A stretch of DNA of 64,000 nucleotides from Acidobacteriota bacterium (GCA_022826755.1 JAJDUG010000064.1:62001-126000), one strand, 5' to 3'. Positions 45,169 to 54,772 are shown, numbered from the stretch's first letter. The notes: generated from the sequence alone by a model not told the origin. Translations and numbers: made by a program.

Positions 45169-46715
45169 GGGGGCGTATCGGATTGAGGGGGCGGCTCGGA
45201 CTGAGGAGGCGGCCCGGGTTGCCAGGGGACGGCGCCGGCCTTTTGGATTCTGAGTCGCAGTGCCCGGGAAAGCCTGGAGACCGTTCCGGGGTCCTGTTCC
45301 GCCAGGTCATGCTCCTCCAGCGGATCTGCTCTCAGGTTGAACAGCTTGAAGGGCTCGAAGGGTGAGTTCTGCAGCAGCTTCCAGTGGCCCTGGCGGACCG
45401 CATAGTAGTCTTGGCCCTGGTGGAGTCGCCCGCCCTCGCGGCGAACCCAGTGGAGGGTACGTTCCATCGGCGGCGCCATTTGACCCACCAGCGTTCGGAA
45501 CAAGGATACCCCGTCGATCTCCGAATCCACCGTCAGTCCCGCCGCCGTACAGATGGTCGGGAAGAGATCCATGGTCAGCGCCAGCCGGTTGGATGAGGCG
45601 CCGGCGCGGACTTTTTCCGGCCAGGCCGCCACCATCGGCACCCGAATCCCGCCTTCGTACATCTCCCGCTTTCCCCCTCGCAGGTTCCCGCAGTTGGCTT
45701 CCGCCCGCAGGTCCCCGCCGTTGTCGCTGGTGAACAACACCAGGGTTTCAATGTCCTGCCCGTTTTCCATGAGAGCCGCCATCACCTTCCCGATTCCCTC
45801 GTCCAGATGTTCGATGAGAGCCACCAACCGGGTCCGCTTGTCGCTCAGTCCGGCACCCCGCCGGGCCACTCGCTCCAGGAAGGAAGGCGGCGGTTGGGCC
45901 GGCGCATGGGGGGCATTGTAGGAAAGAACGAGAAAAAACGGCTGGTCGTCGGCTGTCCGTTCCTCCAGGTAGTCGATAGCCCACTGGGTGAAGAGGTCGG
46001 TGGCATGTCCGGCCGGCTCGACCGTCTCCGCATTGAAGCGCATGTGGTTCGCCCCGCGGCGAGTGTGAAGGAAGTAATTGTCCATGCGGTCGGCCAGGAA
46101 CCCGCGGAACAGGTGGAATCCCCGCTCGTTGGGGAGGTTGGGCGATTCCAAGCCCAGATGCCACTTGCCGATCAAGGCGGTGTGGTAACCCGCCTGTTGC
46201 AGCAAACCGGGAAGCAGTGTCGCCTGCGGACTCAGGTAGCCCCAATTTCTCTCGGGCTCGGGGCGGATGTTTCCCGGGACTCCTACGAGGTCCGGATACC
46301 TCCCGGTCAACAGTGCCGCCCGGGTGGGAGCTCCAACCGTCGAGTTCGCATAGAAATGATTGAAGCGCATGCCCGACTCGACCAGAGCGTCGATGTGGGG
46401 GGTCTGCAAGTCCTCGGCGCCCCAACTGGACAGGTCCCCATAGCCCAAGTCGTCCACCAGGATCAAGAGGACGTTGGGGGGGCGGGGCGGCTCTTCTTCT
46501 TCCTCTTCCTCACCTTCCCCGGCTTCGTCAGCTTCCTCAGCTACGCCGCCTTCCTGAGATTCCCCGGCATCCTCGGCCACGTCAGCTTCCTTGGCATCCT
46601 CAGCGCCTTCAGGCTCCCGAGTCTCCTGCGGCGGTCCTTCCCGCTGGGAAGCCTGCAGCTCAGGACCCCAGTGAAGCGTCCACAGGGCAAACGCCAACGC
46701 AAGAATGATCTTCAT
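45132..46715 (-). CDS. Sulfatase-family protein lacking the formylglycine cysteine
   Basis: Alkaline-phosphatase-superfamily sulfatase, 527 residues, exported: signal peptide MKIILALAFALWTLHWG, then a low-complexity acidic tract (about 33-76). The sulfatase core is intact in outline (LLILVDDLGYGDL, IGKWHLG, PFFLVLSYNAPHAP, LVLFTSDNGGD, KREMYEGGIRVPMVA) but the C/S-x-P-x-R motif reads GAPTR (128-132), with GGA for glycine in the codon. Metal-site DD at 88-89 is kept. Without the cysteine or serine, formylglycine cannot form in the usual way, so the enzyme is probably inactive or changed. C-terminus has proline/serine repeats (PPPQSEPPPQSDTPPQS). Confidence 0.85.
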   Translation of the reverse strand: MKIILALAFALWTLHWGPELQASQREGPPQETREPEGAEDAKEADVAEDAGESQEGGVAEEADEAGEGEEEEEEEPPRPPNVLLILVDDLGYGDLSSWGAEDLQTPHIDALVESGMRFNHFYANSTVGAPTRAALLTGRYPDLVGVPGNIRPEPERNWGYLSPQATLLPGLLQQAGYHTALIGKWHLGLESPNLPNERGFHLFRGFLADRMDNYFLHTRRGANHMRFNAETVEPAGHATDLFTQWAIDYLEERTADDQPFFLVLSYNAPHAPAQPPPSFLERVARRGAGLSDKRTRLVALIEHLDEGIGKVMAALMENGQDIETLVLFTSDNGGDLRAEANCGNLRGGKREMYEGGIRVPMVAAWPEKVRAGASSNRLALTMDLFPTICTAAGLTVDSEIDGVSLFRTLVGQMAPPMERTLHWVRREGGRLHQGQDYYAVRQGHWKLLQNSPFEPFKLFNLRADPLEEHDLAEQDPGTVSRLSRALRLRIQKAGAVPWQPGPPPQSEPPPQSDTPPQSASEASTILP

Positions 46716-46873
46716 GGAATCGCAATCTCCCACGCGCCGCCCGACCGCGTCACGGTCCAATCCGGACAGAGTGCGGCCGGCCTCCGCCTCCCGGCTGATT
46801 CGGAATGGCATTGCCACCAAAACCCGCTACAATAGCCCCACGCGGGCAGCGCACCTTCCCTCGGGGTGACTTC

Positions 46874-47632
46874 ATGAATTACCGTTATCGATACGCTACC
46901 AGCTCCATCTCCTTCGGAGGTCCACTGACACCCACGGTAAAGCGCATCATCATCGCCTGCGTGGTGGTGTTCGTGATGCAGATCCTTTCGGGGGGCCTCA
47001 GCGGACCGATCACGGCCCTGTTCAGCCTCACTCCGTCCCTGGTGCTCGGCAGGTTCTACCTCTGGCAGTTGTTTACCTACATCTTCCTGCACGGCGGCGT
47101 CTTTCACCTTCTGATCAATATGCTGATCCTGTTCATGTTCGGTTGCGAACTGGAGCGTTACTGGGGAAGGCGCCAGTTCTGGCGATACTTCCTGGTGACC
47201 GGGATCGGCGCCGGCCTCTGCATCACGGTGGTCAACTTCTTTTCCTATCAGGGATCGACCTTGGGGGCTTCGGGAGCCATCTACGGCGTCCTGCTGGCTT
47301 ACGGAATGAGCTTTCCCGACCGCATCATCCACGTGATGCTGTTCTTCCCGCTTCCGGCCAGATACGCGGTGATGGTCTTCGGAGGCATCGCCTTTCTTTC
47401 AAGCCTGTCCGGAAGCGACACCGGAATATCCCATGCGGCTCACCTGGGCGGCATGCTGGTCGGCTACCTCTATCTGAAGAGAGGACCCTATCGCGGCCGT
47501 CCGGGAACAAGCTGGTATCAACCGATCAAGGACGCTTACCTGGAGTACCGTTTTCGGCGGGCCCGGCAAAAATTCGAGGTCTACCTCAACCGGAAAGAGC
47601 GCGAACGCCGCGACAACGACACCATCCATTAA
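46874..47632 (+). CDS. Rhomboid-family intramembrane serine protease
   Basis: Membrane protease of 252 residues with about six hydrophobic segments. The catalytic serine is in TLGASGAIYGVLLAYG (Ser133) and the histidine in SHAAHLGGMLVGYLY (His190); the loop after the first helix has LFTYIFLHGGVFHLLINMLIL, the conserved HxxxN-like feature. A basic C-terminal tail of about 45 residues follows. ATG 46874 follows GGGGTGA. It is divergent from the sulfatase gene. Confidence 0.93.
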   Translation: MNYRYRYATSSISFGGPLTPTVKRIIIACVVVFVMQILSGGLSGPITALFSLTPSLVLGRFYLWQLFTYIFLHGGVFHLLINMLILFMFGCELERYWGRRQFWRYFLVTGIGAGLCITVVNFFSYQGSTLGASGAIYGVLLAYGMSFPDRIIHVMLFFPLPARYAVMVFGGIAFLSSLSGSDTGISHAAHLGGMLVGYLYLKRGPYRGRPGTSWYQPIKDAYLEYRFRRARQKFEVYLNRKERERRDNDTIH

Positions 47633-47801
47633 CCGCCCTTCCCCGGGAAAGCTCTCTCCAACCTCTGCACGCGCAATCGTTTGGGCAAGCGCCAATCACC
47701 TGCCGGCGACAGTCCGTCGTTCTCGATCCATCCGGCTTCGGGCAGGAAGTTCAACCGTAGATGAACGATTCCCGGCGCGGACAAACTTCCGGAGCTATCG
47801 A

Positions 47802-48854
47802 TCAGAACCCGGCCCGATCCGTCTCCGGAACGAAATAGGTGGTGCGGGTCCTCACCCGAAGGCCGGGATCTTTCACCTCCACCCGGACCCGCCGCATTCC
47901 ACCCTGGCCGTCGGGGCTGTTGGAGTAGTAGGCCAGACTGAAGGTGTGCCTCAATTCATGGGCAACCTTGGAATACTCTCCTTTCAGGTCCGACAGGTCG
48001 GCCACCAGAAACATCTTTCCCCCGGTTTCGCTGGAGAGCTGGCTCAATCGCTCGGTTTGAATCTGGTAGACCTCCTCCAGCACCGAGAGGCTCAGCCGAG
48101 CATTTTCCACGTAGGGATCTTCCTCCTTGTCCTGGCTTTCCCGGATATAGCGTTCCAGGATCTCCTTCTGTCGATCCTTGTTCAGGATGGTGATGGGATA
48201 GAAGACCGCATCGTCCTGGGCCAAACGCCTGCGCAATTCCTCGAAAGACACCCGGCTGGAGTTTTCCATCCCGTCGCTCAGCACCACGATGGCCTTGCGG
48301 CCGCTGCGAGTCCGTTGCAGGCTCTTGAGGGCCATGGCCACTCCGTCGTAGACCCGGGAGCCACCGTAGGGATAGGTGGACAACCGCTTGATGGCTCTTC
48401 GAAGCAGCTTGCGCCTATTGGTGAACTTCTGAACCTCCTGGGTGAAAAAGTGGGTTTCGGTGACCGAAATCTGGTCGTCGGGACGCAGTTCCTTGGTGAA
48501 GTTACGGGCGGCATCCTTGATCAGCCTGAGGTTGTTTCGGGTGCTGATGCTGGTGTCGACCAGCAGCACCAACTTGAAGGGAGCCTCCACCGGGAAAAAC
48601 GTGGAGATGTCCTGGCGGACCCCGTTCTCGAAGACCGTAAAATCGTCTCGCGTCAGCGTGGTGACATTGTCTCCGTTTTCGTTTACCACGGTGACGTTCA
48701 ACACCACCAGGTCCACATCCACTTCCAGGCGGAAAGATCCGTCTTCGTCCTGCGGACTTCCCGGAGGAGGGCCGTGTCCGGCCAACGGTAATGGCGACAC
48801 CGGCGCCAACCCGAGCAGGATCACCATGGCGGTGCAAGCACAACGGGTGTACAT
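47802..48854 (-). CDS. Exported VWFA-related protein (acidobacterial type)
   Basis: A 350-residue protein with an N-terminal signal peptide (about 1-25), then LVVLNVTVVNENGDNVTTLT with TRDDFTVFENG and a von Willebrand A domain with MIDAS residues DTSIST and SDGMEN. This composition (VxVxVxDxxGxxVxxLxxxDFxVxExGxxQxIxxF, then VWA) is the acidobacterial VWFA-related domain family. It probably functions outside the cytoplasm in protein interactions; no partner is evident. ATG 48854 and GTG 48872 are both possible, with no strong ribosome-binding site. Confidence 0.88.
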   Translation of the reverse strand: MYTRCACTAMVILLGLAPVSPLPLAGHGPPPGSPQDEDGSFRLEVDVDLVVLNVTVVNENGDNVTTLTRDDFTVFENGVRQDISTFFPVEAPFKLVLLVDTSISTRNNLRLIKDAARNFTKELRPDDQISVTETHFFTQEVQKFTNRRKLLRRAIKRLSTYPYGGSRVYDGVAMALKSLQRTRSGRKAIVVLSDGMENSSRVSFEELRRRLAQDDAVFYPITILNKDRQKEILERYIRESQDKEEDPYVENARLSLSVLEEVYQIQTERLSQLSSETGGKMFLVADLSDLKGEYSKVAHELRHTFSLAYYSNSPDGQGGMRRVRVEVKDPGLRVRTRTTYFVPETDRAGF

Positions 48855-48944
48855 GGCACTGGATTTTAGCACGGGTGTCGCTCCGGCAACGCTTGCCTTC
48901 GCGGCTAAATGGAATGCCCGGCCAGCGTCCGAAGGATGATTACT

Positions 48945-51770
48945 TCAAGGATCGGACCCCGGAACCACCCCGGCAATAAAGAGCTCCGGCCGGAAGAATT
49001 CCCGCGCCACCGCGGCGACTTCCTTGGGCTTCACTCTCCGGATCCGCTTCAGGGTGTTGGCGACGTCATAGACGGACTGCCCGAAAATGGCTCTCTCAGC
49101 CAGTTCCAGGACATGCCGGCGCCGGTGCTGGCCGGTAATCTGGTAGCTTCGGATGAATGCTCTCCTGGCCTGATCGATGGACTCTTCCGGGAGCAATCCC
49201 TCTCCCAGCGCGGTCAGTTGGGCCCGCACCGCCTCCAGGACCTGGTTGCCGGCAGTGGGCGCAGCCGCCAGGCGGGCGTAGAAATATCCCCCCCACTTCA
49301 ATCGGCGCAGGGAGCTCCGGACCTCGATTGCCATACTCTGTGGTTGTTTCAGAGCCAGGGACAGGCTGCCGCCGATGCCGGAAGTCAAGTGCTGCAGCAC
49401 CGTAAAGGCCGCCATTCTCGGGTCGGAGGCCTGCGGCCCCAGAAATCCGGCCTGGGCCAGCCAGGGACGCCCCTCCCTGACCCTTCCTTCGAGGGCCCGG
49501 GACCCGGTCAACCGTTGCTGATGGCCAATGTCCTCGTATTCGAGGCGTGAGATTCCGGATCGCCTCCACTTGCCGGCAAACCTGGCGGCAGAGGCGCTCC
49601 CCTCCACGTCTCCGACAATGATCACAACCGGCTGAGCCCCCTGCACGAATCGCCGGTGCCACTCCACCAGGTCGTGACGAGTGAGCGTCTGAAGGGCTGT
49701 CCGCTCTCCATAGGGATCCCTGCCGTAGGGATGGACGCCGTAGGCGGCCCGCAAAAACAATTGCTCCGCCTGGCGGCGTGGATCGTCCGACTGCCTTGCG
49801 GTGCGCCAACGCAGGGCCTGCTTCTGAGCCGTAATGGCCTCTTCTTCAAAGGTCGGCCGTTGCAGAGTTTCCGCCAGAATATCCACGCAGGCGGCGAAAT
49901 TGTCGGAGAGCCCATGGAGCACAAAGCCAAAGTAGTCAGGCTCCACCACGGCATTCACCTCCACTCCCAGCCGCTCCAGGAGGGCGGCCGGATGGGTGGG
50001 TTGCAGGGCCGTCCCGGCCCCGATTGCGGTAGCGGCCATCAGACCGGTAATTCCCTGTTTGTCGGGAGGCTCCGAGGCCTGGCCACCCGGAAAGAAGATT
50101 CCCATGGAGGCCAGGGGCAGCCAGCGCCCTTCCTGGACCCAAACGTCGGGCCCTCTCAGAATGGAGAACTTTCTCAGGGGCGGCACCAGTCCCGCCGTGC
50201 TGATTTCCCCGGGGGCCTTCCGACTCGGCGGCCGGCCTTCTGCCTGCTCCTTCTCCTCCGGCAGGGGCACCTCGATCCAGTCGTCGCCCTTGATCTCACC
50301 CACGGCGCGAGGCAGGGCCATCCTCAGGAACTCGCGGTAACTGTCGGAGTTGAACTGTCTTGCCTCCTCCGAGGCGGGCTGGTACTCCAGAAGCGTGCAC
50401 CGTTCCAGATCGAGATAGCGACGGGCGGCGGCAACCACTTCCTCCAGGGTCACCGATTCGATTCCATGAAGGGTTTCCTCCCATCTCTTGAAATCCGCAA
50501 GGTGCTCATGACGGGCGATCTGAATCGCCAGGCCCGCCAGCCCCTCCTGGGCCTGCAGAAACTCCACCGTGAGCAGCGCCCGGGCTCGCTGCAGGTCCGA
50601 TTCAGCCAGGGCACCCTGCCTGATCCGCTCGATCGCGGCCAGAGCGGTCACCGCCGACCGGTCCAACCCCAGAACGCCCGCGCCAAGACTGAGAATGAGA
50701 TAGCCGGTCTGTCCCGGAACCATGGTGTTGGAGTCGACCCCATGAACCGGCGATCTGGCCAACTCCAGGCGGCGATTCAGCACAGAGGTTCTGCCCGAGG
50801 TCAGAACGGCTTGCAGGACCTTGCAGGCGTACCACTCCCGGGTGAAAGCGGTCGGCAGGGGAAAGCCGATCTGGATCCCGGCTTGATGCAGGTCCCGACG
50901 GCGGTAGGCGTAGCTGAAGCCGTCGCTTTCGGGGGGGAGAGCGCCGGGTGGATCGGGCGCGGGACCCTTGGGAAGCGGGCGGTAGCGCTTGATGATTTCC
51001 CGCAGGAGCGCCCGCCGGTTGAAATCTCCGGTGATGGTGAGCAGGACGTTGCCGGGAACGAACCAACGGCTGTGAAAACTGCCGAATCGAGCGCCGTCGA
51101 TGCCGGGCAGACCGCCGGGGGAACCACTCCCCTCTTGGGGGCCCCGTTCCCGTCGCAACGCCAAGTCAAATAGCCGGCGACCGAACTCCCTCTGCGGAGA
51201 GACCTGTTTGAATCGGCGCCGTTGACGGACTGCTGGGTTGAGATTCCGTATCCTCTCGGGCGGGAAATCCCATTTCTCGAGGGCGGTGACTTGAAGGTCC
51301 AATCCCCTCCGATAGGCGTCTCGCGGAAGCACGGTGGAAAACCAGGCGTGGTCTTCACCCACCCCGGTGTCCAACACCGCTCCGATTCTCCTGGCTTCCC
51401 CGGCAACGGTTCCCTCTCCACCTCTTGGCGGAGAGTGAAGCAGCAGGGGAGACCAGAAATCCCAGAATCCTCGAGCCGATGCGTCCTGGTGAAGGCGGCC
51501 GGCCTTGACGTAGGTCACCATGGCCACCAGCGGCGTGTTGCTCCTCTCGAAAAGGAGCACCGTCAACCCGTTCTTGAACACGACCCTGGTGAAGGGCCCG
51601 ACATCCTCCCGAGACAGATAGGGCCCGACGATTCTCAGCGGTGGGGAGTCGGCCGCGTCGCCTTGCGAGGCCAGGCAAGAGTGGGCGGGGTCCACCAGGC
51701 CGCCGGCGCCCAACAGTCCCAGCCAACCGCAGAGGAGCGCCGCTCGCCAAGTGAACCGTGTGGTAACCAT
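48945..51770 (-). CDS. M16 family protein lacking the zinc-binding motif
   Basis: Two-half pitrilysin-fold protein of 941 residues with a signal peptide (MVTTRFTWRAALLCGWLGLL, cleavage region GAGG). In the first half the inverted zinc motif HxxEH would be near residue 103-107 but the text reads GFWDFWSPLLLH, without histidines in the right positions; the second half also lacks it. The peptidase fold is otherwise retained (for example RFFGFSVL-like parts and the M16 C-terminal domain HRRFVQGAQPVVIIVGDVEG). It may be a regulatory or structural partner of an active M16 enzyme such as the one at 8386. It is likely transcribed with the dehydrogenase gene upstream. Confidence 0.85.
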   Translation of the reverse strand: MVTTRFTWRAALLCGWLGLLGAGGLVDPAHSCLASQGDAADSPPLRIVGPYLSREDVGPFTRVVFKNGLTVLLFERSNTPLVAMVTYVKAGRLHQDASARGFWDFWSPLLLHSPPRGGEGTVAGEARRIGAVLDTGVGEDHAWFSTVLPRDAYRRGLDLQVTALEKWDFPPERIRNLNPAVRQRRRFKQVSPQREFGRRLFDLALRRERGPQEGSGSPGGLPGIDGARFGSFHSRWFVPGNVLLTITGDFNRRALLREIIKRYRPLPKGPAPDPPGALPPESDGFSYAYRRRDLHQAGIQIGFPLPTAFTREWYACKVLQAVLTSGRTSVLNRRLELARSPVHGVDSNTMVPGQTGYLILSLGAGVLGLDRSAVTALAAIERIRQGALAESDLQRARALLTVEFLQAQEGLAGLAIQIARHEHLADFKRWEETLHGIESVTLEEVVAAARRYLDLERCTLLEYQPASEEARQFNSDSYREFLRMALPRAVGEIKGDDWIEVPLPEEKEQAEGRPPSRKAPGEISTAGLVPPLRKFSILRGPDVWVQEGRWLPLASMGIFFPGGQASEPPDKQGITGLMAATAIGAGTALQPTHPAALLERLGVEVNAVVEPDYFGFVLHGLSDNFAACVDILAETLQRPTFEEEAITAQKQALRWRTARQSDDPRRQAEQLFLRAAYGVHPYGRDPYGERTALQTLTRHDLVEWHRRFVQGAQPVVIIVGDVEGSASAARFAGKWRRSGISRLEYEDIGHQQRLTGSRALEGRVREGRPWLAQAGFLGPQASDPRMAAFTVLQHLTSGIGGSLSLALKQPQSMAIEVRSSLRRLKWGGYFYARLAAAPTAGNQVLEAVRAQLTALGEGLLPEESIDQARRAFIRSYQITGQHRRRHVLELAERAIFGQSVYDVANTLKRIRRVKPKEVAAVAREFFRPELFIAGVVPGSDP

Positions 51771-51772
51771 GC

Positions 51773-52729
51773 TCAGGAAAGCCCGACTCCGTTGGGAAGG
51801 CGCCTGCCCTGCAGACCGGCTCGAATGTTGTCCACGGTCATCTGTGCCATGCGGAGGCGGGTCCGGGATCCGGCTGAACCCAGGTGAGGAGTGATCACCA
51901 GGTTGGACAGGCGCAACAGCGGGTGGTCACGCGGCAAGGGCTCAGGCTCGGTGACGTCGATGGCGGCGCCGGCGATCTTCTTGCCGGCCAGGACCCGATA
52001 GAGGGCCGCGTGATCCACCACGCCTCCCCGGGCCACGTTGATGAGAACGCTGTCCGGACGCATCCAGGCGAGCTGCTCCTCTCCGATCAGGTGCCTGGTT
52101 TCCGGTGTCATGGGAACATTGAGCGTCACGAAATGGGCCTGTTCCAGCAGTTCCCTCAAACCGGCAAACTCCACTCCCAGCTCGCTTTCCGCCTCCGGCT
52201 TTCGGTGCCGGGAGTGATAGAGAATCCGCATGTCGAATCCGCGAGCCCGGCGGGCCACCTCTCGCCCGATGTGGCCCAGGCCGACAATGCCAAGCGTGCT
52301 GCCGTGGACCTCTCTCCCCAGGAAGAGGGAGGGGTCGTAGTACAGGAAGTCGGGGCCACGCGCGTAGCGGTCGCCGGCAACCACGTTGCGGGCGCTAGCC
52401 AGCAGCAGGGCCATGGTCATGTCGGCGGTGGCTCCTTCCACCGCTCCGGGCGTATTCCCCACCGGGATGCCTCGCGCCGCCGCGGCTGCGAGATCCACAT
52501 GGTCGATGCCGACACCGAAGTTGCTGATCACCTTGAGATTGGGCAAGCGGTCCATGAAGGGCCCGTCAATGATGGGATGACCGTAAAGAAAAAGTCCCTC
52601 GACTTCCTGCAGGGCTTCTTTCGATCCCTCCTCCAGAAGGCTCCAGGGTCCCGAGCGGCAGTCCGGAGCCAACAACTCTTCGATAAAGGAGGCCAGAGGC
52701 ACGTCTACCAGAATCAACGATCGGGGCAT
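51773..52729 (-). CDS. D-isomer-specific 2-hydroxyacid dehydrogenase
   Basis: NAD(P)-dependent 2-hydroxyacid dehydrogenase, 318 residues, glyoxylate/hydroxypyruvate reductase-like. The Rossmann motif is GIVGLGHIG (148-155); catalytic Arg234 (NVARGGVVD), Glu263 (TEPEPLPRD) and His282 (ITPHLGSA) are present. The substrate is not known from sequence. It ends two bases before the start of the zinc-less M16 gene and is probably cotranscribed. Confidence 0.92.
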   Translation of the reverse strand: MPRSLILVDVPLASFIEELLAPDCRSGPWSLLEEGSKEALQEVEGLFLYGHPIIDGPFMDRLPNLKVISNFGVGIDHVDLAAAAARGIPVGNTPGAVEGATADMTMALLLASARNVVAGDRYARGPDFLYYDPSLFLGREVHGSTLGIVGLGHIGREVARRARGFDMRILYHSRHRKPEAESELGVEFAGLRELLEQAHFVTLNVPMTPETRHLIGEEQLAWMRPDSVLINVARGGVVDHAALYRVLAGKKIAGAAIDVTEPEPLPRDHPLLRLSNLVITPHLGSAGSRTRLRMAQMTVDNIRAGLQGRRLPNGVGLS

Positions 52730-52879
52730 CGGCAGTTACCGCAAAGATGCAAGAGGTGGAACGGCTGGGTTGCGGATCCCGGCACCCTGGAAACGGGAAC
52801 AGGGTTTGGGCCGTCGCCGCGACGCTTCGAGCGGAGAACCGCGGAGGGCCGGCGGTCCCGGCTCGGAGGTCCCGGGGGT

Positions 52880-53698
52880 TCAGGTGTCATCCGGCCTGAG
52901 CTTGCCGGCCGTCAGCACGCCTTCCGGTTTGTGCTTGACCAGGCCGTAAGCCTTCATCCCCAGTCCGGAGAACGCATATCCGGCGGCCAAAAGGAGCAGG
53001 ACGACCTGCGAGTAGAAGTAAATCAGCGCTACCAGCATGGCCAGGAGCACGAAATTGACGAATCGCTGTCGGCTCCTGAGATCGACATGCTTGAAACTGG
53101 GGTATTTCAGAGTGCTGACCATCAGGAAGCCCAGGAATCCGACCAGCACGTTCCAGAGTATTCCCGCAATCCAGTGATCCGGAGGCGCCGGCGAAAAATG
53201 CACCGTGGCGGCGATCATGGCCGCGCCCGCGGGAATCGGCATGCCGACAAAGGGCTTTTCCGAACCGCTTCCCGAGGGCGCAGGCATCGCGCTCTGAATG
53301 TTGTAGCGCGCCAGCCGCATGGCGCCGCACACCAGGAAACCGAAGCAGACGATCCAACCGAGTTGTTGCAGGTGAAGAGAATAAGGGGACTCCGCGGGAA
53401 TGGCCCGGGCTCCCCAGAGGTAGGCCAGTATTGCCGGAGCCAGGCCGAAAGTGACCACATCGGCCAGGGAATCGATCTGCACGCCGAATTCGCTGCAGGA
53501 GTTGGTCATGCGCGCAATCCTGCCGTCCAGTCCATCGAAGACCACCGCAAAGCCGATTGCAATGGCAGCCAGGTTGAACTCACCCTTGAGGGCATTGGTG
53601 ACCGCGAAAAATCCGCAGAAGATGGTCCCGATGGTGAACAGGGTGGGCAGGACGTAAATACCCCGTCGAAACCGCCGCTTTTTCGAATTATTGCTCAC
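52880..53698 (-). CDS. pssA: CDP-diacylglycerol-serine O-phosphatidyltransferase PssA
   Basis: Integral membrane enzyme making phosphatidylserine from CDP-diacylglycerol. The CDP-alcohol phosphotransferase motif DGxxARxxxxxxxxGxxxDxxxD is seen in FDGLDGRIARMTNSCSEF then GVQIDSLADVV. About six to eight hydrophobic helices, 272 residues, GTG start at 53698. It overlaps the end of psd by a few bases, so translation is coupled; the pair makes phosphatidylethanolamine. Confidence 0.95.
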   Translation of the reverse strand: MSNNSKKRRFRRGIYVLPTLFTIGTIFCGFFAVTNALKGEFNLAAIAIGFAVVFDGLDGRIARMTNSCSEFGVQIDSLADVVTFGLAPAILAYLWGARAIPAESPYSLHLQQLGWIVCFGFLVCGAMRLARYNIQSAMPAPSGSGSEKPFVGMPIPAGAAMIAATVHFSPAPPDHWIAGILWNVLVGFLGFLMVSTLKYPSFKHVDLRSRQRFVNFVLLAMLVALIYFYSQVVLLLLAAGYAFSGLGMKAYGLVKHKPEGVLTAGKLRPDDT

Positions 53699-54308
53699 TG
53701 CTCACCACCCTTCCGATGACGGTGCTGCCTCCCCGCACCCGGTCTCCCCGGCTCAATTCCAGGGTCACGTTGTCGGGAACAAAAACATCTACTCTGGAAC
53801 CGAAGCGAATCAGGCCGATGCGCTCACCGGACTCGACTTCGTCTCCCGGCTTCTTCCAGCAGACGATGCGCCGCGCCAATATCCCTGCGATCTGGCTGAA
53901 GCGAACGGTCAAGGAGCCATTGGCGACCGTCAACATGTTTCGCTCGTTTTCCACCGAGGCCCGCCGGTCGAAGGCCATTCTGAACTTTCCCGGTCGATAG
54001 CGGACTTCCCGGATGGTGCCCCCGATCGGCGAGCGATTGATGTGAACGTCCAAGAGCGAGAGGAAAATGGACACCCTGGTCGTTCCGTCGGGCTGCTTCG
54101 CCAGTTCCAGGACCTTCCCGTCCGCCGGGGCCAGAACCAGACCCTCTTCTCCCGGGACGTTCCGGTGGGGGTCGCGGAAAAACAGCCCAACCAGAAGAGC
54201 GATCCCCAGACAGACCGACCCGAGCAGCATCAAGCCCGCGATCCACAGCAGTCCGGTGATCACCAGCAGGGGGACCAGGAAAAAAAAGGCGTCGGCGGCG
54301 ATCTTCAT
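53688..54308 (-). CDS. psd: Phosphatidylserine decarboxylase Psd (short form)
   Basis: Pyruvoyl-dependent enzyme converting phosphatidylserine to phosphatidylethanolamine. The 206-residue length is that of the archaeal-type short class. The self-cleavage site is in IRFGSRVDVFVPDN, giving the pyruvoyl group at the serine of Gly-Ser. Other conserved parts are APADGKVLEL and FLSLLDVHINRSPIGG. Two N-terminal hydrophobic helices (10-48) place it at the membrane. It comes first in the psd-pssA pair. Confidence 0.93.
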   Translation of the reverse strand: MKIAADAFFFLVPLLVITGLLWIAGLMLLGSVCLGIALLVGLFFRDPHRNVPGEEGLVLAPADGKVLELAKQPDGTTRVSIFLSLLDVHINRSPIGGTIREVRYRPGKFRMAFDRRASVENERNMLTVANGSLTVRFSQIAGILARRIVCWKKPGDEVESGERIGLIRFGSRVDVFVPDNVTLELSRGDRVRGGSTVIGRVVSSEQ

Positions 54309-54443
54309 GGCGGAAACCTTGGCCCCCCGGGTGGGCTGGCCGCCGGCATTATATATCAGGTGCCGGCCGGAAGCCGCCTTATGCCATGATCTCGAGGGCT
54401 ACGGAGCCGCTTCTCCCCGGGCTGATGTTCCGTTTGCCGGCGA

Positions 54444-54473
54444 AATTGAAAAAGGGAACCGCGCGGTTCCCTT
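54444..54473 (-). terminator. Rho-independent terminator of the DUF465 gene
   Basis: Perfect 22-bp palindrome at 54452-54473 (AAGGGAACCG followed by CGGTTCCCTT around a CG centre), followed on the minus strand by a run of T. It lies about 70 bp past the stop of the DUF465 gene and before psd. Confidence 0.8.
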
Positions 54474-54544
54474 GTCGATCCGGACAACCATCCTGCAGGG
54501 TCCGACCACTCCTCGGCGGACCTCAGCCAGGTCCGCCCGGACCA

Positions 54545-54772
54545 TCAGTCCTGCTGCTGCCTCTGGGCTTGAATCATCTGCTGCATTCGGTCCTTGGCCC
54601 GCAGCTTCAACTTCTTCAAAGTCACTTCCTCGAGTTTTTCCTGCTCGGAAAGAAAACTCCTGTTCAGCAAATGGGACAGTTTTTCGTCATAGGCGCTGTG
54701 TTCTCTGGCAAGTTTTCTGAACTCGTCGCTGGACTGCAAGAGGTGCTCTCTGATATCCAAGGCGCTTGACAC
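54545..54772 (-). CDS. DUF465-family small helical protein
   Basis: A 75-residue, mostly alpha-helical protein (LLQSSDEFRKLAREHSAYDEKLSHLLNR; EKLEEVTLKKLKLRAKDRMQQMI), the YdcH-like DUF465 pattern. Function unknown. GTG 54772 is chosen because AAGGAGG lies ten bases upstream; a longer frame starts at 54868. The protein is followed by a terminator, so it is a single-gene unit. Confidence 0.88.
   Translation of the reverse strand: MSSALDIREHLLQSSDEFRKLAREHSAYDEKLSHLLNRSFLSEQEKLEEVTLKKLKLRAKDRMQQMIQAQRQQQD

Noticed and set aside
46490-46620. Frameshift or misassembly in the sulfatase acidic tract
   Set aside because: The tract (Glu/Ala/Gly/Asp-rich) stays in frame between a good signal peptide and the sulfatase core, so it is more likely a linker.
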